In this document: in pieces, positions 1 through 6,835 of the stretch
Position numbering within the stretch: the first letter of the stretch is position 1
How the letters are laid out: each line of letters starts with the position of its first letter
Made by a program: the position numbers and the translations under genes
From: an uncultured Olsenella sp.
Lineage (GTDB): Bacteria > Actinomycetota > Coriobacteriia > Coriobacteriales > Atopobiaceae
Reading direction: 5' to 3'
DNA length: 12,480 bases
NCBI GenBank assembly: GCA_947253595.1
Contig: CAMXZR010000045.1
Span: forward strand, 1 to 12,480
The notes under the pieces: generated by a model
Told to the model about the DNA's origin: nothing
Database searches by the model: none
Seen by the model: only the letters and a program-made list of their open reading frames with translations

Positions 1-2
1 GT

Positions 3-743
3 CTCGTTGCAATGGAAGCGGAAGTCCTGGGAGCCCGCGGAAGCGGTGGTGCCTCCCCGGAGGAATTGGATGCCCTGGAACGCCTGGTCGGGCTCGGGGT
101 GGCCGTCGTCCCCCTCTGCGTGGGCGGCGAGGGGGAGCTTGCGGATCTGCTCGGGGGGAGGTCCTCCCTGCATTCCGCGGCCATACTGGAGGGTGGCGCG
201 GTCGTCGTCGACGGGGGTCGGGTGCATCGCCTCCCCACGGCACGGGGGTTCGAGGATGGCCTGGCGTCCCTGCTCGCGTCCCATGGGCACGGATGGGAGG
301 ACGTGGCCTTCCTGGGTGCCTCCGAAGCGGGGTTCGGCTGCATGCTCCGGGCGGGATGCTCCGTCGCCTGCGAGGACGCCCCTGCAGGGCTGCTCGAGGC
401 GGCGCGCTACGTGATGGGCCGCCGGGACGAGGGCGGCGTGGTGGCGGCCCTGAGGGAACTCGCCGACAGCGTCGAATGGGGAGAGGAGCCCTCCTTCGTG
501 CGCCGGGAGAGCGAGCGGCATCCGGGGTTGGGCGACGACGAGAGGGCGGGCGAGCCCAGGCGCGGGGGAATTTTCCTCTTGTTGGGCCTTGCGATCTCCC
601 TCGCCGCAGCCTGGCTCATGCTTGCGTCGCTCGAGCGTGGGGTCGCCTGGACCCTTGCTGCGGTGCTTATGGGCCTTGCGGGAGTCGCCATCTTCTACCT
701 GGGGGTTGGTCGCGTCCGCGATGCGAGGGAGCGGCGCGGATGA
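3..743 (+). CDS. HAD-fold pseudoenzyme with two C-terminal TM segments (5' end cut by window)
   Basis: The open frame runs in from the window edge, and codons 3-11 read L-V-A, so the ATG at 12 may be internal. Counting from that ATG (243 residues), residues 1-150 follow the order of a Cof-type HAD phosphatase: a first strand, the SPEELDALERL helix, the motif II strand, AILEGGAVVVDGG, then FLGASEAG where motif IV sits, and finally EGGVVAALREL. Every catalytic site looks lost. The DxDGT position reads EAEVL, the motif II Ser/Thr reads Cys, the motif III Lys is missing and GDxxND reads GASEAG. The C2 cap domain is absent too. After a charged linker there are two membrane segments, about residues 186-205 and 211-233. 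Role unknown; a membrane-tethered binding or regulatory protein is an inference. It lies 98 bases upstream of the ABC genes on the same strand, so shared expression is possible. The frame and the TM segments are sure, the HAD ancestry is likely. Confidence 0.75.
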   Translation, partial: LVAMEAEVLGARGSGGASPEELDALERLVGLGVAVVPLCVGGEGELADLLGGRSSLHSAAILEGGAVVVDGGRVHRLPTARGFEDGLASLLASHGHGWEDVAFLGASEAGFGCMLRAGCSVACEDAPAGLLEAARYVMGRRDEGGVVAALRELADSVEWGEEPSFVRRESERHPGLGDDERAGEPRRGGIFLLLGLAISLAAAWLMLASLERGVAWTLAAVLMGLAGVAIFYLGVGRVRDARERRG

Positions 744-778
744 AGCTAGGCTCCCTCTCGCCAGGGGACGAATCCCTA

Positions 779-799
779 TGGCCGAATGCATGTCGGCCA
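779..799 (+). terminator. Weak hairpin between the HAD-like gene and the ABC ATPase
   Basis: TGGCCGA (779-785) pairs perfectly with TCGGCCA (793-799) around a 7-base loop. It lies 35 bases past the stop of the upstream gene. There is no T tract after it, so it is only a possible attenuator or weak terminator. Confidence 0.25.
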
Positions 800-830
800 G
801 CAGGCCTCCTGTGTCATGATAGTCCCAGAA

Positions 831-836
831 AGGGGG
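831..836 (+). promoter_or_regulatory. Ribosome binding site fixing the GTG start of the ABC ATPase
   Basis: AGGGGG ends five bases before the GTG at 842. This decides the start: the frame stays open far upstream, back to about 293, but the ABC domain begins only at VALIEF and no other good site is near. Confidence 0.6.
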
Positions 837-841
837 TCCAC

Positions 842-1543
842 GTGGCGCTCATCGAGTTCAGGGACGTGTGCAAGACCTACAAAATGGGCGACGTCGAGGT
901 GCGCGCCGTCGACGGCATGAGCTTCTTCATCGAGCGGGGCGAGCTCGTCGTCATCGTGGGACCCTCTGGCGCGGGCAAGACGACCGTCCTCAACATGCTG
1001 GGCGGCATGGACTCCTGCAGCTCCGGCGAGATAGAGCTGGACGGTCAGCTCGTGAGCGCCATGGGTGAGCGGGAGCTCACCCAGTACCGGCGGCACGACA
1101 TAGGCTTCGTGTTCCAGTTCTACAACCTGGTGCAGAACCTCACCGCCCTGGAAAACGTCGAGCTCGCCAGCCAGATCTGCCGTGACCCCCTGCCTGCGGC
1201 CCAGGTGCTTGGCCAGGTGGGCCTTGCCGACCGTGCCGACAACTTCCCCTCGCAGCTCTCGGGGGGAGAACAGCAGCGCGTGGCCGTCGCCCGCGCACTG
1301 GCCAAGAACCCCAAGCTCCTCCTCTGCGACGAGCCCACGGGGGCCCTCGACTACAAGACGGGGAAGCAGGTCCTCAAGCTCCTGCAGGACAGCTGCAGGA
1401 AGGATGGGCGCACCGTCGCCATCGTAACGCACAACCTCGCCTTCACGGGCATAGCCGACCGCGTCATTCACGTGCGCGAGGGGCACGCCCAGAGCATAGA
1501 GACGAACAACCATCCCGTCGACGCGCTCACGGTGGAGTGGTAG
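842..1543 (+). CDS. MacB/LolD-type ABC transporter ATP-binding protein
   Basis: Cytoplasmic ATPase that powers the permease encoded just downstream. The 233 residues are a single ABC domain, the usual length for the FtsE/LolD/MacB family. Walker A is GPSGAGKT (40-47), the Q-loop Gln is near 92 (VFQFYNLV), the signature is LSGGEQQR (139-146), Walker B plus D-loop reads LLLCDEPTGALD (159-170), and the switch His is 197 (VTHN). DEPTGALD after LSGGEQQR is typical of the MacB/LolD branch, which uses ATP for mechanical work on membrane or cell-surface substrates rather than classical import. All catalytic residues are present. The GTG start is chosen from the purine-rich site at 831-836. The stop is four bases before the permease ATG, so the two are surely co-transcribed and probably translationally coupled. 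The substrate cannot be read from the sequence. Confidence 0.95.
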   Translation: MALIEFRDVCKTYKMGDVEVRAVDGMSFFIERGELVVIVGPSGAGKTTVLNMLGGMDSCSSGEIELDGQLVSAMGERELTQYRRHDIGFVFQFYNLVQNLTALENVELASQICRDPLPAAQVLGQVGLADRADNFPSQLSGGEQQRVAVARALAKNPKLLLCDEPTGALDYKTGKQVLKLLQDSCRKDGRTVAIVTHNLAFTGIADRVIHVREGHAQSIETNNHPVDALTVEW

Positions 1544-1547
1544 CGCC

Positions 1548-4500
1548 ATGCCGGGCGTGCCCGACAATACCAGGCCAGAAGGCCGGAGGAGGGTCCCCGC
1601 CTTCTGGGTCGAGCTCGCCCGCGGCGTGAGGGGCTCCCTCGGTCGCTTCCTGGCGATCATGGGCATCGTCGCCCTGGGCTGCGGCTTCTTCGCGGGCCTA
1701 CAGATGAGCGGGGCGGACATGAGGATGGCCGCGGACCGCTACTACGACGGGACGAGGCTCTGGGACCTCAGGGTCATCAGCACGCTGGGCCTGGACGACG
1801 CGGACCTCGGACGCCTCGCGGGCATCGACGGCGTCGAGGACGTCATGCCCTCGCGCTCCGCCGACGCCACGGCCCGCCTGGGCGACGAGCAGCTCGCCGT
1901 CCGCATCAGCTCGCTCCGGACGGAAAGCGCCAAGGCCTCGAGTCAGCAGGGGCAGGAATCCATGGGATCGGACGACGATTCCTACCTGAACAGGCTCTTC
2001 CTGAGGAGCGGGCGATGGCCCGAGGGCCCCAACGAGTGCGTCGTCTGCTCCGACGCACCGGTGGGTGCGCGCGAGGGCCAGGAGGTCGACGTCCTCTATG
2101 GGGGCAAGGGCTTCTCGGACCTCTTCGAGGCGAGGGAGCTCAGGGTCGTGGGCACGGTCAGCTCGCCCGACTACCCCTACACAGGCAGCCTGGGCTCCAC
2201 CAGGCTGGGCAGCGGGTCCATCGAGCAGCTCGTCTTCGTCGGAGAGGACGCCTTCAAGGAGGGGAGCCCCTATACCGAGGCATTCCTGACGGTGAGGGGT
2301 GCGAGGGAGGAGGCGAGCGAGTCGGATGCCTACTTCGACGTCGTGGGCAAGGCGAAGACGGCGCTCGAGGAGAGGACCGACGACCTCGAGGGCGAGCGGC
2401 AGGGTGACCTCAAGGCGAAGGCGCAGTCCGAGCTCGACGGGAAGTGGGCCGAGTACGAGGGGCAGCGCGAAGAGACCTACGGAAAGCTGACTGACGCAAA
2501 GGCGGTGCTCGACAGCGCCGCCGAACGCATCTTACGCGGGCAGGCGGAGCTCGATGCCGGACAGGCGGAGTACGAGGAGGGTCTCTCCGCATACAAGGAG
2601 CGGAAGGCCGATGCCGAGCGGCAGCTCGCGGAGGCGCGGTCGCAGATAGACGAGCAGCGCGGCCTGCTCGACCAGAAGGACGCCGAGCTCGCGGCGGCCG
2701 AGTCCGAATGGGGGGAGGGCTACGACGCTCTGTCCTCGGCGCTTGCATCACAGGGAATGAGCGGCAGCGCCTCGGAGCTCCTCAAGTCCCTCGACGACCG
2801 CCTCGCCCAGCTGGCATCCGCCCGCGAGCAGCTCGAGGCCCTGAAGGCCCAGAAGTCACAGATCGAGGAGGCCGTCTCGCAGAGGGACGAGCTCGAGGAG
2901 GGCATCGCACAGGCAAGGGCCGGCGTGGAGCGGCTCGAGGCGGCCAAGGAGCTCTTGGGCGAAGGGTTCACCCCCCAGATGCAGGAGCAGCTCGACCAGG
3001 CGAAGGCGCAGCTCGAGCTGCTCGAGGGGAGGCTGGGCGAGCTCGACGCCGCAGAGGCGCGCCTTCCGGAGCTCGACGCCGGCATCGCCTCGATCGAGTC
3101 CCAACTCCCCTCGGAGCAGGAGTTCGAAGCGCTTGCCGGCGCCCGCGAGTCCGCCGCGATGCTCGTGGACTCCGAGGTTCAGCTCACCGAGGGGCGCCGG
3201 CAGCTCGAGGAAGGCAGGACGCGCCTCGAGGCAGGGCAGGAGGAGTTTGACCAGAGGAGGCGCGAGGCCAGCGAAGCCTTGGCCAGCGCAAGGGACAGAC
3301 TCGACTCTGCGGAACGGGAGCTTGTCTCCTCTCGTCAGAGGCTGGATGATGCGCGGACGCGCTACGAGGAGGGGCTGGCAGAGTATCGCAGCGGCAGGGA
3401 CGAGGCCGACAGGCGCTTCGCCGACGCCCGCAGGCAACTCGAGGACGCCCAGGAGAAGATCGACTCCATCGACCTGCCCGACTTCTACGTGCTCGACCGC
3501 GGCCAGAGCGAGGGCGCAGCCACCTATAATGCGGACAGCAAGCGCATCGACTCCATAGCAAAGGTGTTTCCCCTCATTTTCTTCCTCGTGGCGGCGCTTG
3601 TCTCCCTCACCACCATGACGCGCATGGTGGAGGACGACCGCATGCAGATCGGCAGCTACAAGGCCCTGGGATACGGCAAGGCGCAGATCGCGCTCAGGTA
3701 TCTCCTCTATGCCGGGCTTGCGGCGGGCACGGGCGCCGTCCTGGGCATAGCGATTCTCTCGCAGGTCCTGCCCCGGATCATCATGAGCTCCTACGCCATC
3801 ATCTACGCGCTGCCCCCAATGGGCCTCCCCCTGCCTGTCGATCCGCGCTCGGCGCTCCTTGCGGGAGGGCTGGGCGTGGGCGTCACGCTCATGGCTACCT
3901 GGGCGGCGGTCATCAGCAGCCTGCGCGAGACGCCGGCGGCGCTGCTCCTCCCGCGCGCCCCAAAGGCAGGCAAGCGCATCCTGCTCGAGCGCGTGGGTCC
4001 CCTCTGGGGGAGGGTCTCGTTCTCGTGGAAGGTGACGCTGCGCAACCTCTTCCGCTACAAGCGCCGTCTCCTCATGACGGTGATGGGCATCTCGGGCTGC
4101 ACCGCGCTGCTGCTCGTGGGGCTGGGGCTCCATGACTCGATCTGGGACATCATCGACAAGCAGTTCGGGTCCATCGTCCACTACGACACCACGGTGGGGC
4201 TCGGCGACTCGGCGGACGAGCTGGACGTGAGTTCGGTCGCCGACTATCTCGCCTCGACCGGCGAGGTCGAGGACCTCTGCCGCGTGCAGGAGACGAACAT
4301 GCAGGCGTCGGGTCCCAGCGAGGGCGGCTCCGCCACCGACACCACGCGCGTGAGCGTCGTGGTCCCGCGCTCCTCTGTCGAGCTACGCTCGCTCGTGAGC
4401 TTCAGGGAGCGCAGGGGCGGCGCGCGGGTCGACTTCACGGATGACTCCGTCCTGGTGAGCGAGAAGCTCGCCTCCCTCTGCGGCGTAGGGGTGGGGGACC

Positions 4501-5192
4501 AGATCACCGTCTTCGACCAGGATGACGTGGGCAACGCCGTGGGCGAGGGCCTGCGCCTCACGGTCACGGGCGTGGTGGAGAACTATGTCAGGAACTACGT
4601 CTACGTGGGGCGCGGTGCCTGGTGGCGGACGAGCCAGGAGCTGCCTGTCTTCTCCACGATACTCGCGAACTGCACGAAGGACCCCGAGGCGCGCAGCCAG
4701 ATCGCCCGTGAGCTGTATGGGAGGCGGGAGGTCTCGACGGTGCTCTTCAGCGAGGAGACGATCGACACCTACCGGAGCATGCTGAGTGCGGTGAACGCCG
4801 TGGTCGTGGTGCTCGTTGCCTCTGCGGCGGCCCTCGCCTTCATCGTGCTCTACAACCTCACCAACATCAACATCGACGAGCGCGTCCGAGAGATCGCGAG
4901 CCTCAAGGTGCTGGGCTTCACTCGGCGTGAGGTCTACGCCTACATCTTCCGAGAGATCTTGATCCTCTCGCTCCTGGGTGACGTCCTGGGAATGCTCCTG
5001 GGGGCCTGGTTGGAGAACTTCGTCGTGACGACCGCCGAGGTCGACTACGTCATGTTCGGGCGAGAGATACATCCCCAGAGTTTCGCCGTCGCCTTTGCCC
5101 TCACCCTCGTCTTCACGGGGCTGGTGCTCCTGGCGATGCGCCACAAGCTGGACGGAGTCGATATGGTCGACTCCCTCAAGAGCGTCGAGTAG
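1548..5192 (+). CDS. FtsX/MacB-type ABC permease with a long extracytoplasmic coiled coil
   Basis: Membrane partner of the ATPase at 842-1543. The 1214 residues hold TM1 (about 33-53), a MacB-like extracytoplasmic domain (about 60-265), a charged coiled coil (about 268-640), then TM2-4 (about 672-692, 714-745, 770-790). TM5 (about 842-861), a second extracytoplasmic domain (about 865-1075) and TM6-8 (about 1083-1103, 1133-1155, 1178-1197) follow. The two FtsX domains show matching signatures after TM2 and TM6: DDRMQIGSYKALGYGKAQI and DERVREIASLKVLGFTRREV. The coil contains three related 38-residue blocks (331-368, 549-586, 595-632). MacB-type permeases are often 400-650 residues; two-FtsX-domain permeases are longer, and the coil adds the rest. 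The start is the first ATG after the ATPase stop, with GGTGGAG upstream. Family knowledge points to export, lipoprotein or envelope work, or peptide-antibiotic resistance. The substrate is unknown. Confidence 0.93.
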   Translation: MPGVPDNTRPEGRRRVPAFWVELARGVRGSLGRFLAIMGIVALGCGFFAGLQMSGADMRMAADRYYDGTRLWDLRVISTLGLDDADLGRLAGIDGVEDVMPSRSADATARLGDEQLAVRISSLRTESAKASSQQGQESMGSDDDSYLNRLFLRSGRWPEGPNECVVCSDAPVGAREGQEVDVLYGGKGFSDLFEARELRVVGTVSSPDYPYTGSLGSTRLGSGSIEQLVFVGEDAFKEGSPYTEAFLTVRGAREEASESDAYFDVVGKAKTALEERTDDLEGERQGDLKAKAQSELDGKWAEYEGQREETYGKLTDAKAVLDSAAERILRGQAELDAGQAEYEEGLSAYKERKADAERQLAEARSQIDEQRGLLDQKDAELAAAESEWGEGYDALSSALASQGMSGSASELLKSLDDRLAQLASAREQLEALKAQKSQIEEAVSQRDELEEGIAQARAGVERLEAAKELLGEGFTPQMQEQLDQAKAQLELLEGRLGELDAAEARLPELDAGIASIESQLPSEQEFEALAGARESAAMLVDSEVQLTEGRRQLEEGRTRLEAGQEEFDQRRREASEALASARDRLDSAERELVSSRQRLDDARTRYEEGLAEYRSGRDEADRRFADARRQLEDAQEKIDSIDLPDFYVLDRGQSEGAATYNADSKRIDSIAKVFPLIFFLVAALVSLTTMTRMVEDDRMQIGSYKALGYGKAQIALRYLLYAGLAAGTGAVLGIAILSQVLPRIIMSSYAIIYALPPMGLPLPVDPRSALLAGGLGVGVTLMATWAAVISSLRETPAALLLPRAPKAGKRILLERVGPLWGRVSFSWKVTLRNLFRYKRRLLMTVMGISGCTALLLVGLGLHDSIWDIIDKQFGSIVHYDTTVGLGDSADELDVSSVADYLASTGEVEDLCRVQETNMQASGPSEGGSATDTTRVSVVVPRSSVELRSLVSFRERRGGARVDFTDDSVLVSEKLASLCGVGVGDQITVFDQDDVGNAVGEGLRLTVTGVVENYVRNYVYVGRGAWWRTSQELPVFSTILANCTKDPEARSQIARELYGRREVSTVLFSEETIDTYRSMLSAVNAVVVVLVASAAALAFIVLYNLTNINIDERVREIASLKVLGFTRREVYAYIFREILILSLLGDVLGMLLGAWLENFVVTTAEVDYVMFGREIHPQSFAVAFALTLVFTGLVLLAMRHKLDGVDMVDSLKSVE
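2538..3443 (+). repeat. Three diverged copies of a 38-residue coiled-coil repeat in the permease
   Basis: Residues 331-368, 549-586 and 595-632 of the permease (bases 2538-2651, 3192-3305 and 3330-3443) align without gaps. They share the pattern G/S-x-x-x-L-x-x-G/A-x-x-x-[YL]-x-x-G, then Ala-rich helix ending in ARxxxD/E. Copies two and three are nearly adjacent, and copy one lies on the opposite arm of the coil. They are visible at protein level only. Confidence 0.6.
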
Positions 5193-5232
5193 GTGCCCCT
5201 CGGCGGGCGCGTTCCGCGCCGCTGAGGGGCAC
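5193..5232. terminator. Strong GC-rich hairpin between convergent genes
   Basis: The element begins directly after the permease stop. The outer stem GTGCCCCTC (5193-5201) pairs with GAGGGGCAC (5224-5232). It continues through GGC/GCT (one G-U pair), skips one bulged G, and ends in GGCGCG (5206-5211) with CGCGCC (5215-5220) around a TTC loop. It ends 8 bases before the stop of the ATPase gene on the other strand, so it can serve both. There is no clear T tract, as is common in high-GC genomes. Confidence 0.75.
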
Positions 5233-5240
5233 CCTCGGTT

Positions 5241-6767
5241 CTACCTGCCCAGGGCCTCTATCCTGCCCAGGAGGTCGCTCCCGCGCTCGTGGAACATGAG
5301 GGCGCTTCCGTGCCGCGCGAGCGAGTCCGAGCCATGGCTGCCCACGAAGCGCATGAAGATGGGATCGACTGCCAGATGGGTGACGAAGACCAGCAGCTCC
5401 TGTCCCTCGCCGAAGCAGCCGTCGAGGAAGCCGAGCGCGTGGTCGAGTCCGAGGGAGCAGGCATCGGCGTCGCCCGCGAGCTCCCGCGCCTGCTCCTCGA
5501 GGTAGCCCAGCATGCGTTCCCGGACAAGCGAGGGATCCTGCCCCTGCCGCTCGGCAGCGAGGCGGGCGAGGAGCGCGCGCAGTCCCTCGAGGAGCTCGTG
5601 CCGATGGGCAAGCCTCAGGAGCAGACTGGCCGAGCTCCCTCCCTTGGAGCGAGCTTCGGCAAGCTCCTCAGCGGCCTTTCCCGCGAGCCCGCCCAGCGCC
5701 TGCGCGTCCGCCGGTGCGGCAGGGGAGTCCGGCCCCTGCTCGCGCAGGGCGAGCTGCGACTTCACGTCTGACAGGGCGAGCTCGCGCGCGTCGAGCTCGT
5801 GTGCCTGGGCGAGCAGCGCGTCCAGGAGGAGGTTGACAAGGGCGACGCGCTCGTCGAAGGGGGCCGCGCAGGCCCGCTGGCGAATGTCATCCCCCGCGTC
5901 TCCCGCAAGGATGTCCTGGACCTTGTAGTCATCCTGATACTTCTCGAAGAGCCTCAGGTAGAGCGAGAAGTCCTCACTGATCTGCTTGTCCTGCAGGTAC
6001 TGCGAGACGAGATCCTGCCCCGTCCCGATTCCCTCGTGGGCGTAGGCCAGAAGCATGCGCGAGAGGTCCTCCCATCCGCGCGCCGTGACCATCCTCGTCC
6101 CGTTGACGCTCGCCCGGACCTTGTAGAAGTTCGAGGGTTTGCTGCTCAGGTAGGTGGTGATGGCCGGATGCACGCCATGGCTCACGGCGTAGTCCATCCA
6201 CACGTCGAGGTCGGGCTCCACGTCGATGCGCTTGAGCCGGTCCATCATTGCGGGGTCGAACTCGCGCGCGGCGCGATTGTACTCGGGCGGGTTGCCGGCA
6301 CAAACTATGGCCCAGCCCTCGGGCAGGCGGTGCTGGCCGAAGGTCTTGTACTGGAGGAACTGCAGCATGGCAGGCATGAGAGTCTCGCTCGCACAGTTGA
6401 CCTCGTCCAGGAAGAGTATGCCCTCCCTGACACCCGACGTCTCGATGCTGTCGTAGGCCGCGGCGACGATTTCGCTCATGGTGTAGCGGCTCACGCGGCA
6501 GGCCCTGCCGCCGAACTCTGCCTCGGCGATGTAGGGGAGCCCCAGGGCGCTCTGGCGGGTGTGGTGCGTGATGGAGTACGAGACGAAGTTGATCCCCAGG
6601 CGGCCGGCTATCTGGGCCACCACGGCGGTCTTGCCCACGCCGGGAGGGCCCATCACGATGATGGGGCGCTGCATCTGGGGCGGCACGAGGTAGAGCCCAT
6701 GCTCGTCCTTGGCCAGGTAGGCCCTGACGGCGCCCTCGATCTGTTCGGTGGCCGATCTGATGTTCAC
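5241..6767 (-). CDS. MoxR-type AAA+ ATPase, partner of the VWA protein
   Basis: A 508-residue AAA+ ATPase. The N-terminal half carries Walker A GPPGVGKT (40-47), Walker B ILFLDEVN (117-124), sensor 1 in IVCAGNPPEYN (Asn159) and the arginine finger region in MMDRLKR (174-180). This set and its spacing mark the MoxR branch, whose members act as chaperone-like remodellers with a VWA partner (RavA/ViaA, NorQ/NorD and CoxD/CoxE are studied cases). Residues about 300-508 form a long Ala/Glu/Leu-rich, probably helical tail that I do not recognise. The start is a GTG, supported by GGAAGGA six bases upstream. It lies 68 bases downstream of the VWA gene on the same strand, so they likely share a transcript. 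All ATPase residues look intact. The client protein is unknown. A single-subunit metal chelatase is less likely because the partner is a zincin-like VWA protein. Confidence 0.9.
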   Translation of the reverse strand: MNIRSATEQIEGAVRAYLAKDEHGLYLVPPQMQRPIIVMGPPGVGKTAVVAQIAGRLGINFVSYSITHHTRQSALGLPYIAEAEFGGRACRVSRYTMSEIVAAAYDSIETSGVREGILFLDEVNCASETLMPAMLQFLQYKTFGQHRLPEGWAIVCAGNPPEYNRAAREFDPAMMDRLKRIDVEPDLDVWMDYAVSHGVHPAITTYLSSKPSNFYKVRASVNGTRMVTARGWEDLSRMLLAYAHEGIGTGQDLVSQYLQDKQISEDFSLYLRLFEKYQDDYKVQDILAGDAGDDIRQRACAAPFDERVALVNLLLDALLAQAHELDARELALSDVKSQLALREQGPDSPAAPADAQALGGLAGKAAEELAEARSKGGSSASLLLRLAHRHELLEGLRALLARLAAERQGQDPSLVRERMLGYLEEQARELAGDADACSLGLDHALGFLDGCFGEGQELLVFVTHLAVDPIFMRFVGSHGSDSLARHGSALMFHERGSDLLGRIEALGR

Positions 6768-6773
6768 GTTTCT

Positions 6774-6780
6774 TCCTTCC
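6774..6780 (-). promoter_or_regulatory. Ribosome binding site fixing the GTG start of the MoxR ATPase
   Basis: On the minus strand GGAAGGA ends six bases before the GTG at 6767-6765. No other good site is nearby in the 68-base gap. Confidence 0.55.
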
Positions 6781-6835
6781 CGTGCGTCCGGGCCCGTGGT
6801 GCCGCGTCTGCGCCGCAGGTCCCGGCCAAGGCTTC

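Noticed and set aside
797..820. Sigma-70 promoter before the ABC ATPase (CATGAT as -10)
   Set aside because: No acceptable -35 at the right distance, so it cannot be supported by eye.
293..841. N-terminal extension of the ABC ATPase
   Set aside because: The frame is open but overlaps the HAD-like gene, its translation is Arg/Gly-rich shadow sequence, and the ABC domain plus RBS point to the GTG at 842.
2856..4181. 441-residue minus-strand open frame
   Set aside because: Shadow of the ABC permease coding sequence; His/Arg/Glu-rich translation without domains.
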